Source: Eopsaltria australis
Taxonomy: Eukaryota > Chordata > Aves > Passeriformes > Petroicidae
Assembly: GCA_034509425.1 (NCBI GenBank)
Contig: JAVTVJ010000343.1
Location: 1,700,501-1,764,500 of the forward strand
Reading direction: 5' to 3'
Length of the DNA stretch: 64,000 bases
Each line of letters begins with the position of its first letter. The first letter of the stretch is position 1. This document shows positions 23,077 through 37,663 of the stretch, piece after piece. Under the pieces are notes generated by a model. It was not told where the DNA came from, searched no databases, and saw only the letters and a program-made list of their open reading frames with translations. Both the position numbers and the translations under genes were made by a program.

Positions 23077-26000
23077 TTTCTTCTCAACGATTCAAATCTC
23101 AGGGGAAAAAAAGCAAACACACTGCAAGTTGTGTGACAAAATATTAAATTTTCTAAGTTGTAGATTACACCTAATTTTGCTGGTATTGGAACTGTGGGAA
23201 TATAATTCCGTAAAACTACCTGGAAATTGATAATCCTTTTCTGTATTTCTTCAGATAAGTTCCAATAACATCCAGATTCCCCACCCCACTCCTTGTAATC
23301 AATTCCTCAATTTCACACATCCATTTCTAAAATCTCATGATCCAGTTAGGAAAGAAAAAAGATATTTTCTTGGCTACACACTGCCATTTAAATGAGTCTA
23401 CATCTAGTTTGGAAAATCCTATCCTAGTGCATCCTAATACTGTACTGAAGCTCCCAACTCCTTATAAGAAATGGGACAAAAGCCCACTATGTCAGTCTAC
23501 CTGAAGTACTCACAACACCTGAATTCCTGAGCTGTTAAGAGCAAACAGAGATCTGCGCTTCTCCTTACTTCATAGATTATATATTTATTGCAATGCAAAT
23601 GGTCAAGTCTCATTGTACAAAACGTCTCTCTGAAACTTCTAAAAACAGGGTGCCAATGGCAGAAGTCTTATTTTAGAGTAATATGATCAAATAATAATTA
23701 TTTTCTTAATAAAAGAGAAGAAACCATGCTACTCTTTGAGTGATGCTTTAGTGAAAATGCATGGCAGAATTCTGTGTGAATGCAAAATGTTGAGAAACAT
23801 CAGGGAACAATCCATTTGTACACTAACTGTAATGGGAACAGCTTGAGGTCAACTGATCGTCTACCACAACACAGTCAGCAATTTTCAAATAAGCCATTGA
23901 CACCTTATCTCATTCTACCAAATCCAGCATTATATCACAGAAGAGACTAAGATGTATAAGGCAGAATATGTGCATGTGCTGCCATGTAATTACACAAATA
24001 TTGTATATAGGCAAAAAAATTAATAATATTACTTATTTCACAAGATCATCGGGATCTTTGCCTTTCATATTCTTTTCTAATTGTCCAATGAAGCCTAGTA
24101 GTTAAAATAAAGCAAACATAATATTCTACATGGAAACGCATCTTGGACACCTGCAACATGGTGACCCAAGTAAACAAGGATTTGCATTCTCCACCTTAAA
24201 AATTGCATGTGAAAAAATTGAGGTGTTTTATATATGTGTGTGTGTGTGCCCGTTCTGCACGTCCACAGCTAACATGTGCATTTCAGAGTTGCCAAGCAAT
24301 GCTAAAAAGTTCACATGCAACAGACTTATTAGATATATAGAAATTATATGTGAGTCTTTCTGTATGAATGTGTAGATAGACACATAGAGGGATAATTTTG
24401 GCAAATTAAGTCCTCTTCCCTTGCTGATAACACATCTGCCGGTAAGTGTGCAGTGTGACAGACATTTGCCCTTCTCTACATCAATATCTGATAGTTAGGC
24501 AGAAAAGAGGCAACATCATATTAGCATATCTATTTCTCTCTCTTTCCTCTACAGGTGCTAAATAATTAGTACTGGTTGAATTATTCATTGTAAATAATAT
24601 TCATTGTGAATTTAGCCGGTTTATTTTTTTATTTTGCTTACAAATCATTCAAGAGGCAATACTGAATTCTGCAAATATATTCGTTACTCATAAGTATTCA
24701 ACAAATGGTTGGACAAAGCTCTTTTGACCTAAAAACACACTGGTTCATAAATCAGTTTCTTCAGAAAATTATAATATATGACATGCCGTCATAAGCAGAT
24801 GCCGTAGTTTCTCTGCTCTTGTTGGTAGACTTTAATTTTTTTTTTTTAAAAAGCTAGTGAAAAGTGCTAACAAGCAAATAATACATACCTGGAGCAAGTT
24901 TTCTGGTTCATAACCATTTATGAGACTTTTGAGATTGGCAAATAGAAATTACAGAGAAGAAGGAAAAAACTTGTGAATATGCCAGTGAGTCCGTTCTTTT
25001 TGCACCGCCAGTAGGTAATAATTTAAGAGTGACCAAGTGTATTTGGAGAATAGGAATTACATTTTGACTGAATCTGTATTTGTAGTAAATGAGTCCCAAT
25101 CTGGAAAGCAGCTGTATCACAAGCAGTAAATACAATGATAATGTAATAGAATAGCATAGGCAAAGCTTCATAGTAGGCCTGATTACAACTCAGGTAAGGA
25201 TGGCTACTTAGAAATGCACATTCTCTTCAGCATTCTGGACTCAAGTTCTATATTCAGTGCCAAGGCTGAGAATTAAGAGTTTCCTTAAAAGCAGTGTAAG
25301 TTTCCCATGAGTGTATGTGTATACATACATACATGTCACCTATCATTTTAACCTAGACAGAAATCTCAGAAGCCTTAAGCTGAGAGAAACTTTAGCAAAA
25401 TTAAAGAAATGAAAATGTGCTTATAAGACAACTTTAGAACAGAGATTACTGATAGTTCTTTTACTAGCAAGGTATCTCTAAAATCTTTGTTCAAAAGAAA
25501 TTTTTCTCTGATCCAGAGTTCCTAAGCAGTTAGAAATCAAGGGCTGTATACCAAGGAAGGCCATTTACAATGTCTTCTAATAAAAAAAAAAAAAAGGAAG
25601 AATTGGATGTGAAAATATCTACCAGTCACTCAGCACTATATTCATCCAGCACAGGAGGACAAATTATAACAAAGTCTATTGCACTCCAGCTCTCCGTCCT
25701 TACACATTTTTTGAAGACTTCACACTCTCTCTTACATATGAAAAGAAAATTCTGCTGATTTTTTATCACTACGGATGAGGAGAAATTCTGCTCAGTTGTG
25801 GACATCCTGCAGGTTAACCCCTGCAGAGTCTATTTGCAGAGTCTTGAGAAGGTTACTGGAGCAGAAATATCACCTACCCTTCCATACAGAGTGACTACAT
25901 GGCTTGAAAAAGTTAACATTTCAAGATTACACAATATTGAGTTCAATGTGCAACCTTCTAACTATGTAAATTCCCTGCGTTTTATGAAATGAATATAATC

Positions 26001-29000
26001 AGGTGGTCTAATGTCAGCCAGCTTCCAAAGATAATTGCTTTTCCGGAAGAAAAAAAAATTTGCAATACTCAGCACTATGTTCTTTATCATTTTCAGCTAG
26101 ACCAGTTTTATTTTGAGGCTCTCTCTATTTTAATCTCTATTAGAAACATTGTTAAATTACTTTTTCTTTAAAGTAACCTTAACTTTTGGTGAGGTCTTCA
26201 GTCTTTCTACTTATGAAGAGCAACAGGGCAACAGAAACACTGGAGATCCTTTAGGTCCACGAACATTATTATTTACCATATTGAGATACATATTATTACC
26301 CCAAAAAACAACATGGAATTAGCCTCACACCTATTTCCAGCTGCAATGGAGATTGATACAAAAATCTCCATGAATGATTGAATGGATTCCAATAAACAAA
26401 ATGGTCTGAACATCAAAGTACAAATGTAACACTTCAACCAACATCCTTATGGAAAAGTCAGGTTCAACAAGACAAACCCTGATACTCCACATAATTTCAC
26501 TGACTAGGACACCACCAAGAACTTGAGTGGTAAGGAGACAACACTTCAAAATTCTCACTGTGAAATTCCTTTAGACAGGAAAGGAAGCTTCCCTTTCTAT
26601 ACATGGGAAAAAAAAATAAATTGAGACCAGTGTTTGCTTGTGGCCCTTGTTTGTCTTGGACAGCACAAATCCTGCACTGTCACTTAAGCTAGTGGCTAGT
26701 TCTTGCTATGGGACTGAGAATGGCGTCATCCCTGAGGTGTGTACGAAAGAGCTTGGATAGTTCCTCATTTTTAAAGGAAGTAGGTGAATGATCATGCTGC
26801 ATTCTATTTAACTTGACCTCACTTAGCCCAAGACAGTCTTTTCTTCTCCTCTAACCATCTTCTCTTTGGGCCAGGCATTTCCTCTATTTTCCTCATGATG
26901 ATAATGAAAATGGCTGGATCAGCCAGTCTGATTTTGGACTTCGTTTTCTACAGTTTCAGGGAATGAGAATCTAAATGAAGGGAGGCTGTGAAGATTGGGG
27001 CTGCCATTTTCAGCAACAACTGCACTAGCTAAAAACAGAGATTACACCCTTGGGTTTTGGGCACTCACAGGTGTCAGAATAGACTGAAAGTCATATCAAT
27101 AATTTATTCAGTCCAGAAACTAGTTTCCAAGGGCTCAGGTTTTATAACTTCTAGATCACTCCTAATGAAAGGATATAATTGTGTATAGAGTGACTGTTTT
27201 GGATAGAAATTAAGGAACCAGACATAGGCAGCTGCAGGTTGAGGTTTTCAGACAAGACTCAACAGAAGCAGGTTGAGACCAGAAGCCCATGCCAGCAGCA
27301 GCATGACATTGGTTAATTAATTTCTCACTTTGGGACACTTCCATAGGCTTCATCCTGACACACCGCATGTTGCCAGGCCTACAGAGTTGAACCTCAAGAG
27401 CCTCTGTCTCTGGTTCATGACATCTTGGTGGTGTTTCTGCTAAAGTAAGGAGAAGCAATGCCATCTCCAGCTGTGCTTAAGCTGTGTAAAGTTTAAGGAC
27501 TGTCCAGCTTGTAATTGGAGTTCATTCCTATGTATTCAAGGTAGTTTTTCTTTCCAGTTCTTTGATCTCACCGAGTCCCATCAAATGTTCAACCTCAGAT
27601 GGCACATTATGCCACTAGTCTCAGAACTCTGGAATAATTTTTCTTTTAAAACCTCCAAAAATTTCTGCCATAAAAATTGTTTTACTTTTGACTATTAAAT
27701 TACTGTGAAACTGGAGACAAGACTTATGTTTATTGCACTGAGACAGGTTTTTGAACCAATTTCTGTTGAGTTGAGGCCTGAATTTATTTTTTATCTATCC
27801 CTCGTGATTGCTTTACACAGTGAAGCTGTATGCAGTCTTCTTTTTATTTGCATGAGCTCAGCAATATTCTATTTTTCTGACTGCACAGTAAACTGCTGCA
27901 TTCAGTCCTGTCCTGTATAGGGGGACTTTCCTGTGTTCCAGTTCTGAGCCGGTATCCTATTCTCTACACAGAAGAGCTCTTAGTTGTTTGAAGTGTGACT
28001 GTAATTTGCTTTCTGCTTTAATAGATGTTTGTATCATTTAGTCAGTTAATAACTTCATGGCTGAATTATTGCTCAATTGTCCTCTATGCTTTTCTTTAAT
28101 TTTTATTTGGCTATCCCTTACATACTTTCTACCTACATGTGAAATTACAGGGAACTATCTAATTATTCTATAGAATGGCTCAACCCCGGCCAATAATTTT
28201 ATCAATTTTTTACCAAAAAGCCTTCTGAAAATAGATCTACCTATTTATTTTAGACATCTTAAAAGGAAGATTATCCTATTTGGACTCAATTCAGTGAGTT
28301 CATTAAATTTATATATAAATATTGAGAGTGACACATCCCTAAAGCTTCCCAAATTTCTAAAGTACCCAATCATATGTATATCTGAGAAACAATGAAAAAA
28401 AAGATAATATGAGTGTGAACCATTTGATATTTTATTTCAGGAAGCACAAATATACGGGTCTTCTTTGACAGGAAATAAATATTTTAAAATGTCTACAAAA
28501 TATTTACAAAAACAATCTCAGCTTGAATTTCTTTCTTACTCACCTGAATCACTTGAAACAACTCCAAGATCTTGGCTCCTGATGCTGAAAACACAAATAT
28601 GGTAGCTTTTAAAATATACATTGTGGTTTACTTACTGACTTTTATTTGTGATTTCAAGTCCTGTAAAATAAACATGAAAATTATTCTTTAGTAGAAAGCA
28701 GTGACCAAGTATATTGTATTTCACACAGAACTACTGGAGACTCCACACACAGACTGCAGCAGTGCACAGTGATACAATGAGCTTACCAGAATCTTACACA
28801 CAGGATGTGTGTGCTTTATTACACAACAAAAATAAAGATGTGAAAGCCATGGCAGCAATTTATCATGTATTATTTCTTAGTATGCCTTATCATATATAAA
28901 GGTAAATAAAAAAGTGCAAATGCTAGCAAAACCAACTGCCAATACTCAGATCCTGAAAATGTCACTAACACGCTTATTGCAATTTTTTATTAAAAAAGGT

Positions 29001-29114
29001 GGGAAAAAAATGATTATATGAAAAAAGAGGAAAATGAAATAAAAATAGCAGGTAAAAGAAAAATAAAAGGCTGATTCCTTCAAAGAGATAGGACCTGAAA
29101 AATATCTCATACAA
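23077..29114. other. Unique non-coding DNA with two short microsatellites
   Basis: No exon or transposon is recognised in 6 kb. There are small simple repeats: TATATATG(TG)n at about 24227-24248 and (TACA)n-type sequence at about 25316-25334, plus A13 at 25582-25594. A strong donor-like string (ccggtaagtgtg, 24438-24449) has no partner that I can see. Confidence 0.55.
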
Positions 29115-29425
29115 TGAGAAGTCAAGCAGCTCAACCTACTCAATTTGTCAAAAAGGCAGATAAGAAAGAATTGAACGCTATTTATAGAAAGGTGTAAACA
29201 ATATAGGGGCTGGTGAGGGCCTTTTCAATCTAACTAATAGAGATACTAAAAGATATATATTAGCCAGAAGATGATATTAGCTTCAGTCTTGAAATAAGAC
29301 TCAGCATCCTACTGGAGAAGGTAAACACTGGAATGGCTTAGTAGGTGTAAATAGAGCAGCCATTGCCTGGAATCTTTCAAATTAAATCTTTCAAAATGCT
29401 GGTGTTGAATAATGTTTCCACAAGA
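29115..29425 (+). mobile_element. Ancient CR1/L3-type LINE fragment
   Basis: Very decayed CR1 text can be followed in order. First is agctcaacctactcaatttg with caaaaaggcagataagaaag (29130-29170), the usual E-L-x-L-F-x-L-S-K-R-R region. Then come cttttcaatctaactaatag (29221), tagccagaagatgatattag (29261-29280), cttgaaataagac (29288-29300), and cactggaatggctta (29326-29340, the HWNxLP position). Last is a decayed V-V-E-S-P-S-L stretch to about 29420. The family looks like the old amniote CR1/L3 type rather than the younger bird CR1s at 10-16 kb. The 3' end is not adjacent; a matching tail occurs at 30.2 kb. Confidence 0.6.
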
Positions 29426-30159
29426 AAAGCTGCCAGGGCTTTCTGATGACATGCCTGTGTTTTTACCCTTTGGCACCTGTCAACGGACACCTGTAATACT
29501 CTTTCTTCATTCCTTTTTTTTACAGAAGACAGAAAAGCTTTGCATTGTCATCAGGACATATTTGGCTTCACCTTCTGGCACAAGCTACAATGAAATCTCC
29601 TGCTGGTAGGCACAGTTGTTTCCAAATGCTTGGAAGGACTTGTCAATTGACCAGATATATTCCTATTCTTGCGTTTGCTAGGATTGCTATATTTGGTGTG
29701 AGGAAAGTATTCTTCTACAACTGTGTGTTAGCTGAGTTTATTTCTCTCTGCAGCACAGGATATGGAATTCTATTGGAATGTTCTTCAGATTATTATGGGG
29801 TTTGGAATTTTAAATATATGTCTAAATATAAGCTGGTATTTTCCTCTATACTTATACCAATCCAGACAGTTCAGGAAGACCAGGATGTAGCTGAGCTGAC
29901 AAATGCTGGTAGATGCCTCCTTCAGAGAGAACTAAATAGCTCCCTGGACACTTTCAATTGTATGGACTAAATCCAATCTGCTGTAGAAAACTTTATTTTG
30001 CTCACACAGAGATAACAGCATCTAGTTGTGAATAGACTGGTTTATCCCAACTTTTGCTAGGAATACACAAGCATAATGCATTTTATCACCTGACATTCCA
30101 GGGCTCTGGACACTGAGTGTCCTGTTAGCACCTGTTATCTTCTGGAGACACAATTTCAG
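29426..30159. other. Unassigned DNA between two ancient CR1 pieces
   Basis: It contains a plus-strand open stretch of 141 codons (29545-29967) with no recognisable domain and an unremarkable composition. It may be an insertion that split one ancient CR1 copy (see findings). Confidence 0.4.
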
Positions 30160-30280
30160 TGAAACTCAAGCTGTTGGCCTCAGCAAAGGAACAGCAACAA
30201 TTCTGTGAGACTTAATGGTGTGTAATACATAACAGAGAAGACTAAATGATCTCTTCCTGCTTTAGGTGTTAATATGGTTG
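30160..30280 (+). mobile_element. Ancient CR1/L3-type 3' tail
   Basis: The string aattctgtgagacttaatgg, then tgtgtaatacataacagaga, then agactaaatgatctcttcct followed by gctttagg, matches the old amniote CR1 3' UTR. That UTR has the layout TTCTATGG..TGT..TA..CAGGAGGTCAGACTAGATGATCT..CCTTCT..CTTA. It has the same orientation as the fragment 740 bp upstream. Confidence 0.55.
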
Positions 30281-33200
30281 TTCAAGCCTGTAATGCAGGT
30301 TGGCGATACCCCTTTTTTGTCAGAGGCCATTGTGCCTTGAAAAGAAAGTGAAATTAAAATTAACAAAGTGTTTCTTTTTGCATTTGTTTGTTTAGAGATG
30401 CTAGCATTATGGTCCTGTCCAGAGCATAGCTAGACACATCCTTTTCCTCTTCTAGAAACAAAAAGCTCCTTTTCAGCATAGGTTTCTCTAGAGGATTTTT
30501 CAGATCTGAAGCCTAGGTTCAGTTTATTCTTTGAGCAAGCTGTCCTAAAAGGTGCTTGTTGAAAATGTGCCCTGAGAAATTAATTGCCAGAGACAACCCC
30601 AGGGAGAACAAATGTTTCCAAAAGTACTTAATGATGCTTATCATCTATATAAATTTTTATGTTTTCTAGCACAGCCCAAACACTCACAATTAACATTAAT
30701 TATATTACCACTTGTAAAGTGACACCATTTCTGGGTGCAAAAGCTCATACAACCTATTTTCCATTAAACTCTGAAGAATGAGATTTGCAAAACAATAACG
30801 GAAGTGGGTTTCTTGATTCCCCAGGTAACACAGCCATGATCTCAAAATCAGTACATGAGTTAGCTCTCAACTCGAGTGTTTCTGTAGAGGCTGTTAGCTT
30901 GGTTGGCACCACATTTTCTCACTCATGAGAGCAGCCTGACCAAAAGCTCCTGAACACAGACACGCACAGTCCTCATGCCAGAATTGCACTCTTGAGTGTT
31001 TCCCACTAAACACCATACCCTTTTCACCTGACCTACATGAGAGATAGATATAAAATTAGTTCAAACATAACTACTTCATCAGTGCTGAATAATATGAAAA
31101 ATAAGAAATAATAACAGAATATCTTTAAAAGGAAGAAAAATAGTATAGAACAAAAAAAGAGAGAAGTAGTAGTGAGATGGGATAAAGGAATGAAAGAAAA
31201 GGAAAGGGAGACCATGATGCTGTATCTTTGGATGACTAATCAAGTGAAATTTTATTTGACGTAAAACCAGGGTGAGGTCATCTTTAGGTACAATATATGA
31301 TACATAGTGCCAGGCAAGGATGACTGACACACTCAGCCAGTAATTTCAAATAAATGTGAAATTTGACCAAAGCAGTTAAGAGTCTTGTTTTTTCTTTTCC
31401 TCTAAGGTATTTGCCTTGCTAAATACCCTCACTTACAGAAGAGAGGAAGCAAATACATCAGTAATGTCAAACAACTTTTTTGTGCTAAAAGTGGAATGAA
31501 GTCTGGAGCATGAATAAGAGTTTTGCTGTGACTTCAATCCCTAATTTTCAGATGTTAGTCAGGCCTCTTGATCTCAAGAAACTGAGAAGGGAATTTAAAT
31601 ATTAAAGTTTTATTACAGAGTTCTTGCAATATTATCTTTGTTCTGGCAGAAACAAAGCTTATTCAAAAAGATTCAATTGAACATTGTTTTAAAAATCTAA
31701 TCTGACAGATCTATTGATGTTTGGATTTGGTTTGAGGTAAAAGTTAGTTTGAATAATAACAGAAAATCATTTCAGGTAGGTCTGTGCCTTCCCTGCCATC
31801 TTTCTGTCGAGGTGCTTCTGTATTATTTTTTAAAATAAGTCTGCTCTTGGTGGTCGCTAAGCAAAAGACATTTACTCTCAAGGAAAAGGGTGACACTATC
31901 TTTATAGAAAGACCTATCAAATACACATGTTGAACAAGCACAAAAATTATCTGTGTCATTTGTGGTTGTCATAGGACTACTCGTCACAAAAGCAGGTAGA
32001 GCACTTTCAAAGAGAAGTGCAGTTTCAGAGTTACACTGTCACTTTTATTTCTGTAGGGGGTTCATTCAAAAAGACATACTCTGCAGGACCAAGTAGAAAG
32101 AGCTTTGATTAGGGCTGTACAGTATGTGACTAAAGGATTTGTTAACCTTAGCGCTTCAAAGCACACTTGAAAATAAGATTCAAATGGGCTCTTTCTTTTG
32201 TGGTTCTGTAGTGATAAACGAGTTCTCCATGCACCAATGCTCATGATTACTACTTCTCCAACATTGTGACTCTGGATGAACGTTAGATCAGTCTAAGTAA
32301 TGTCCAGAACATTTCATCCATACTAAATAATGTATGCCATGGCAGGCCTCTCCATTTTGCTTAGGCAAGAGCTGCAAGTGTAGTCATAGCTTTTCTGGGG
32401 CTATATCATCAATCTTCGGGTGCCCCACAGAACTTGTAGATTTCTTCCAGTAAAGAAAGGAATGGAAGAGCAAATCCAATGGGTAATTGGGTTTCTTTGT
32501 TGTTGTTTTTTTTTTCCCTCTGTGTTTTAATTTGGGTTTTGGCCCCTTTTCTTAATCTAAAGTTAGAAAATCGTTTCCTTTAAGGTTCACTCATGAACTA
32601 CGTTTTAAAACCTGTACGCTTGAATCAGTGCAAGAAACTTACTTCCTAATGGTCAGTTTATGAATTAGTGGAATAATTCATTACATGCCCTGTGGGCAAC
32701 ACCACTCACATGATTCATCCCAATATAGCAAGTAGAACAATTCAGATACTAAAAGTTATTCAGGGTGTAACTGATTAACAAAATGTTTACTATTCACAAG
32801 AAATTGAAATTTCCATTTTGCTCCTGGAGCCCACTGACTACATCATATTTAGGGTTCTTCGGTCTCTGACAGCAGTGCATCATTATCAGTGTTAACTCTA
32901 CTTATTCCTGTCTCTATCTCAGTATAAGAAATGTCTCCTAAATTTTATTCTTCCTTAAGAGTGAACACCTTTCAAAAAGGGTACCAGAACATCTGTCTCC
33001 TTCAACGTTTATGTGAGCCACCACTTTCTTGTCTGTAACTGGTATCTGTTAGTCCTGGTGACTTTTTATCTGATTCAGGGCTTTGAACCATGATGACTTG
33101 TTTTCGTCTCCAAAAGCTGATTAAGTCTAATAATACAAAGCCTAAAAAAGTAGAGCTTTGCCTTCACTACTTGTTAGTGATACTGCTTTACCTCCGTCCC

Positions 33201-36200
33201 TTTGACAGCTTAGTTTAGTCAGGCTGGCTGTCTGTATGGCTGTCTACCTATCCTATTCTACTCTGTTCTACAGACAAAGCTTTGTTCATGTCTTTTAAGC
33301 CCTAGCACAGCTCTACCAGTAATCTTCCCAGGAAAAGAATCTTTAAATTTGTAATTAACATACTGGCAACATCTAGGAAACATTTGCATTATTTTATAGA
33401 AATATTAAATATATCTTGCTTGCATCTGAATAATACGAATTTATTTCACTTTATGTAAATGACATCACAGTCTTCCTGCATTTGCAGTAATATTCAGAGG
33501 AAGCTGTAAAACAGAAAATTACAAGAGTTAAGATAACAGTGGCTGAGCAATGAACAAGGCTCTATCTAGACCAAAATAGTTTATTTTGTTTTCCAAAAGC
33601 TACAGAAGCTATAAGAAAGGGATTGGAATTTCCACTGAAGTAATTTAGGTGAATTAGGCTTGATCACACTGGATATTTACCTAGTTCTAATCAACACATA
33701 TGAGAAAAAGAGTAGAAACATCCAGGCAAGAAGATAGATGTGATCAGAGCACACTTCTCCCTGTCAGGATGGAAAAATTGAGAAGAGATTTTGGAAATAT
33801 TTACAAAGGTATTACTGAGGCTCATAGTTCTGGATCATTTGTGATTTTATCCTTATGAGCTTGGAAACCTTAAACAAATACTTTGTGGTGGGTTTTGATT
33901 TTGTGTGGGTGGGTGTGTTTAAGACACTCTGTCAGCACTTCTGCAAATTTATACTGTCCCAGAGGAAGCTGTGCCAGGTACCAAAAGGGAGAGTGTCCTA
34001 CTACAATCGATGGTGTTGCTAAACAGAAGCCTGGAAATGAAAACAGAGATCCTAGGAGATGAACAGCATCTGCCAGTTTACAGTAAAATCACATCGTTTG
34101 GGGGGATAGAACCAGAGCCTTCTGGTAACCATCACGTGCATTAAACCATTCCATTCAGCAAACTGGAAAATTGTCGGTACTCCTTGTTTCCCTCAGACCT
34201 TCACTTTGATTCTCTGGGATAGTATTGTATGGGAATATAATATATAAACTTCCTCACTCTCTAAGAGTGCAAAAGTTTGCCCCTCACATTAAATCAGTTA
34301 TGCCAACTGAAGAATAGCAAAAACTCTAACTCCTCAGCAGGCAGAGAAATCCATGTTTTGACTCTGTTTTGCTTTCAGTGATCTTTGCTCCCACCTGGTG
34401 TCTCTAATTGACAGCTTCTTTGTGGAAGATGGAGACAGAAATATGATTCCAGGCTTTAGCTTTAAATTATATTTTCAAGACCTCATGAGGAGTGATTTAC
34501 TCTGAAGGGAACTCTGATAAACCCTTTCAGCAGAAATGAGGGAAAGCATAGCAATAGAAATAGCCCCAGTTAGGCCCAGTCAGAAGAGCAATGCAAATAG
34601 GAGGATCACTCACAGGGGACTGGCATGCAGCCACTGACAGGGCAGAGCACAGCAGGCTTGATCCATCCTCCACGCTGCAACAAACTGTATTTAAAACATA
34701 GGCAATTTTTGCCCCTCAGAAATCCCTGGCAGAACAGCTGTGCTGTCAGAGCTTCAAAGCTCTGGGGCCAAGCAGTGGGAGTAGGTCTAGGTCAAGCTAG
34801 ATGAACCCTACTTATAGACCAACAATGTCTTGACTTTGGAACAGAGTTGGCTGAAGGAATGCACAGACTGATGCTACACTGGTCTTCATCTCCTCCAGGA
34901 TTCTGAAAACTGTGTTTCATAGGAGATTATTATCTTGCTACCAGTTTGTATTTGGTTCTTAGGTAAGTTGTGACTTCAGTGAGATTTTGTCTGAAGAAAG
35001 AGGAAAACATATTGGCAAAATTCTAAAAGGAAGGATCTGTGTGTGCAGAAGAGCAGGTCACTCAGGTCACTTCTATGAGCAGAGAGCATGGGGTGGCCAT
35101 CCTGGTCACACACATGGTGAATAAAGAGCAGAAAAGCATGGACACACTCTGGGGTGCTCATGGAGAATTGGAGGAATGATGCAAAATGTACAGAAATAGG
35201 TTATTTTTCTGCCAAAGTTCAAAAGTAGCATGAATATCTATTTTTTTATATCCACCTACTGTGTCCTATGTGGGTTCAGCAAGAAGATGGAGGTCAGGCC
35301 TTAAAACAGGAGTAGCTAATCGTGTTTGTTCATCCAAGGCTGTAAACTTTGCCTGCACCTGTTTTACTTTCCCTTCAATGCAACATTGCAGAGCAAAAGG
35401 ATTAAGAATTTGGCTGTTCCTATCAGAAATCTTTGGATAAACATTACCCTGTAAGTCTCCATTCCAAGCATGAATATATATTCCTTTTAAACCACAAGAT
35501 CCTGATCTCAAAGCATCATTTTGTAGTAAGCTTGGTTTAGTTTGCTCTCTTCCACTGGATTCTTTTAAATTTGATCATTAAAGAACTGAGAACTCATTTT
35601 GCCTATGTAAGCATTAAAAACCACATATATTTTACATAAAATAGGGATTGATGAAGCTTATTCACAAAGTTTTCCCTCCCTGCTCTGCCTTGCTCCCATT
35701 GATATCAAGTCTGCAGCACTCTATGTATGGTTTTTATGAAGCATTTTGGGATACTTCAAAAGTAAATTCTTAATAAAAATGTAAATTACTATTATTGTAA
35801 AAACATGTTGGCACTCTGTGCCACGTAGCATTCTCAGGAGCAGCATTCTTTCACACTGGGATTTGAAAAACGGCTCAGAACTAGCTTGAATCAAATGGCA
35901 TTATGTATTTAGTCATTTATCAAAGCCACTTGGTAGAAATCAGGGAAAACATTAGTTAATCTTATTCATGTGGGAGCTCCTGGTTATGCAGCAACACAAT
36001 TTCTTAGCTCCCCTTTCCTCTCAAAGGCCTGGAATGCTTCAGCCCCCTATTGAGCTTGAAGCCAGACCATTTCAATGCTACAATATATGAACCAGCCAAC
36101 AGAGAATGCTTAAAGTTAGTGCAGGATATTCCAGGCACTGCAAGGAGCACCCAAGAAAAGTAAATAATAGCCACAGCATGAGACGTTTGCCTCAATGGGT

Positions 36201-37120
36201 CTGAATTTAGCTCCCCTCTGAGTCACTGAATTAGCAGGGCATTGGCCCATTAATTCAGCTGTTAAGTGATTTTGGTTGAGTTTTTGAAGAGTATTTTTCA
36301 CCTTTAAAGCAACAAAAACACTTGGACAGGTTGCTGAGGGAATTTAGGCCAAAAATTTGGGCCAAAATTTTGGGGATATGTGGTGCACAGGAAAGGCGAC
36401 AATTTCTCAGCTTGCAAAAGATGAGTGTTCTGTAGATAAACTACCTAATGGCACTGTAGGCTATCCATTCTTGGGATAACCTGTAATACACAACATCTGC
36501 CTAGTCCTGGTCCCACAGGAGTCCATGTGACTTCTTTTTACTTTGACAAGGTGACAAATTAGAGCAGTGGCTCATCCTTACAAAAAGCCATTGTTTTATA
36601 GTGGCATGCTTTTCTAGTGGCACACATGCTTTGCTCCATTTTCTGTTTTCCTCTGTGAAACAGAATTTATCTGTCTATTCAGAGAATCCCACTCATATTA
36701 GCTATCTTTTTTTTCTGTGGCAACTTTGCATTATTCCATCTTCACCAACACCAAGGAAATTCCTCACACCTGAAAATAGATTCATAATATTTCTCACTTC
36801 ACTAGACACATGACACACCATACAGGGATTTATCATAGCAATGACACATCTTATTAGAGAGGTTTACTCTTGAACCAGCCCTCTTCCCATTTGTGATCAC
36901 ATAGCATCTCACTGCAACTACAGCAATTGTGATATTAAGCAAGTATTTAGAGTTTTCAGAGTGTTTTTAGTGACACTTGCCATCTGGAACAAGGTCAAGA
37001 GACAACATCATACAATTCTTTGGCCCATTACAATAACTGAAGAGTGATTTGTAGACCAGAACTGGTCTGTGTGCCACAGTTTTGAGACTGCTCCCTTTTG
37101 AGAGTTCTGATTAAAAACGA
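30281..37120. other. Unique non-coding DNA
   Basis: Nearly 7 kb without a repeat or exon that I can name. G/T low-complexity sequence lies at about 32487-32552, and a shorter tract at about 33888-33920. An imperfect duplication, ggccaaaaatttg followed by ggccaaaattttg, lies at about 36348-36374. The largest open frames are below 85 codons and look random. Confidence 0.55.
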
Positions 37121-37165
37121 ACATACAAACAAACAAACAAAACCAACAAAACCAGACAAATTACA
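37121..37165 (-). repeat. (AAAC)n microsatellite
   Basis: The array starts acatacaaacaaacaaacaa and continues aaaccaacaaaacc: about four clean AAAC units with decayed ends. Confidence 0.9.
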
Positions 37166-37663
37166 ACCATTATTAAATTAAACAGAAAACTCCAAACAAT
37201 TAAAAAGAAATAGCCAGGGTACTAGAAACATTCTAATGGGGTTGGTAGATATGGTGGAAAGAGGGGCACTGAACAGTTCTTTACAGGCAACCAGAAGCCA
37301 AGAAAGACACTGTTGGTCTCTAAAATTACTCTATCACTAGTAATTGCCCTGTATACACAGCTTTTCTGCTGCTTGCCCCTATAACAGAAAGATGATTCTC
37401 TCCTTAAAAGCAGTTACATTTCTCAGTAGAAAGAAGACAGTCTGCTGCCTGAAGGTATCATTACTTTGAGATTTTCAGGATTACTAAGAGATGATAGTTT
37501 TAAAGTGAAGATGGCCTGAAAAGAAAGAACATGACTGGTGCACCTGTTGTTTCATGTGCTTATGTGTGTTTAGGGATAAAGTTAGATATAAAAAATACCA
37601 AGTGAACATGTTCTGCTTTCTCTGTCTCCTATCCCCAGAGGATCCACCAAAGACATAGAAACC

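Noticed and set aside
24438..24449. Near-consensus splice donor ccggtaagtgtg
   Set aside because: Isolated donor strings are expected by chance in 64 kb, and no exon-like sequence precedes it.
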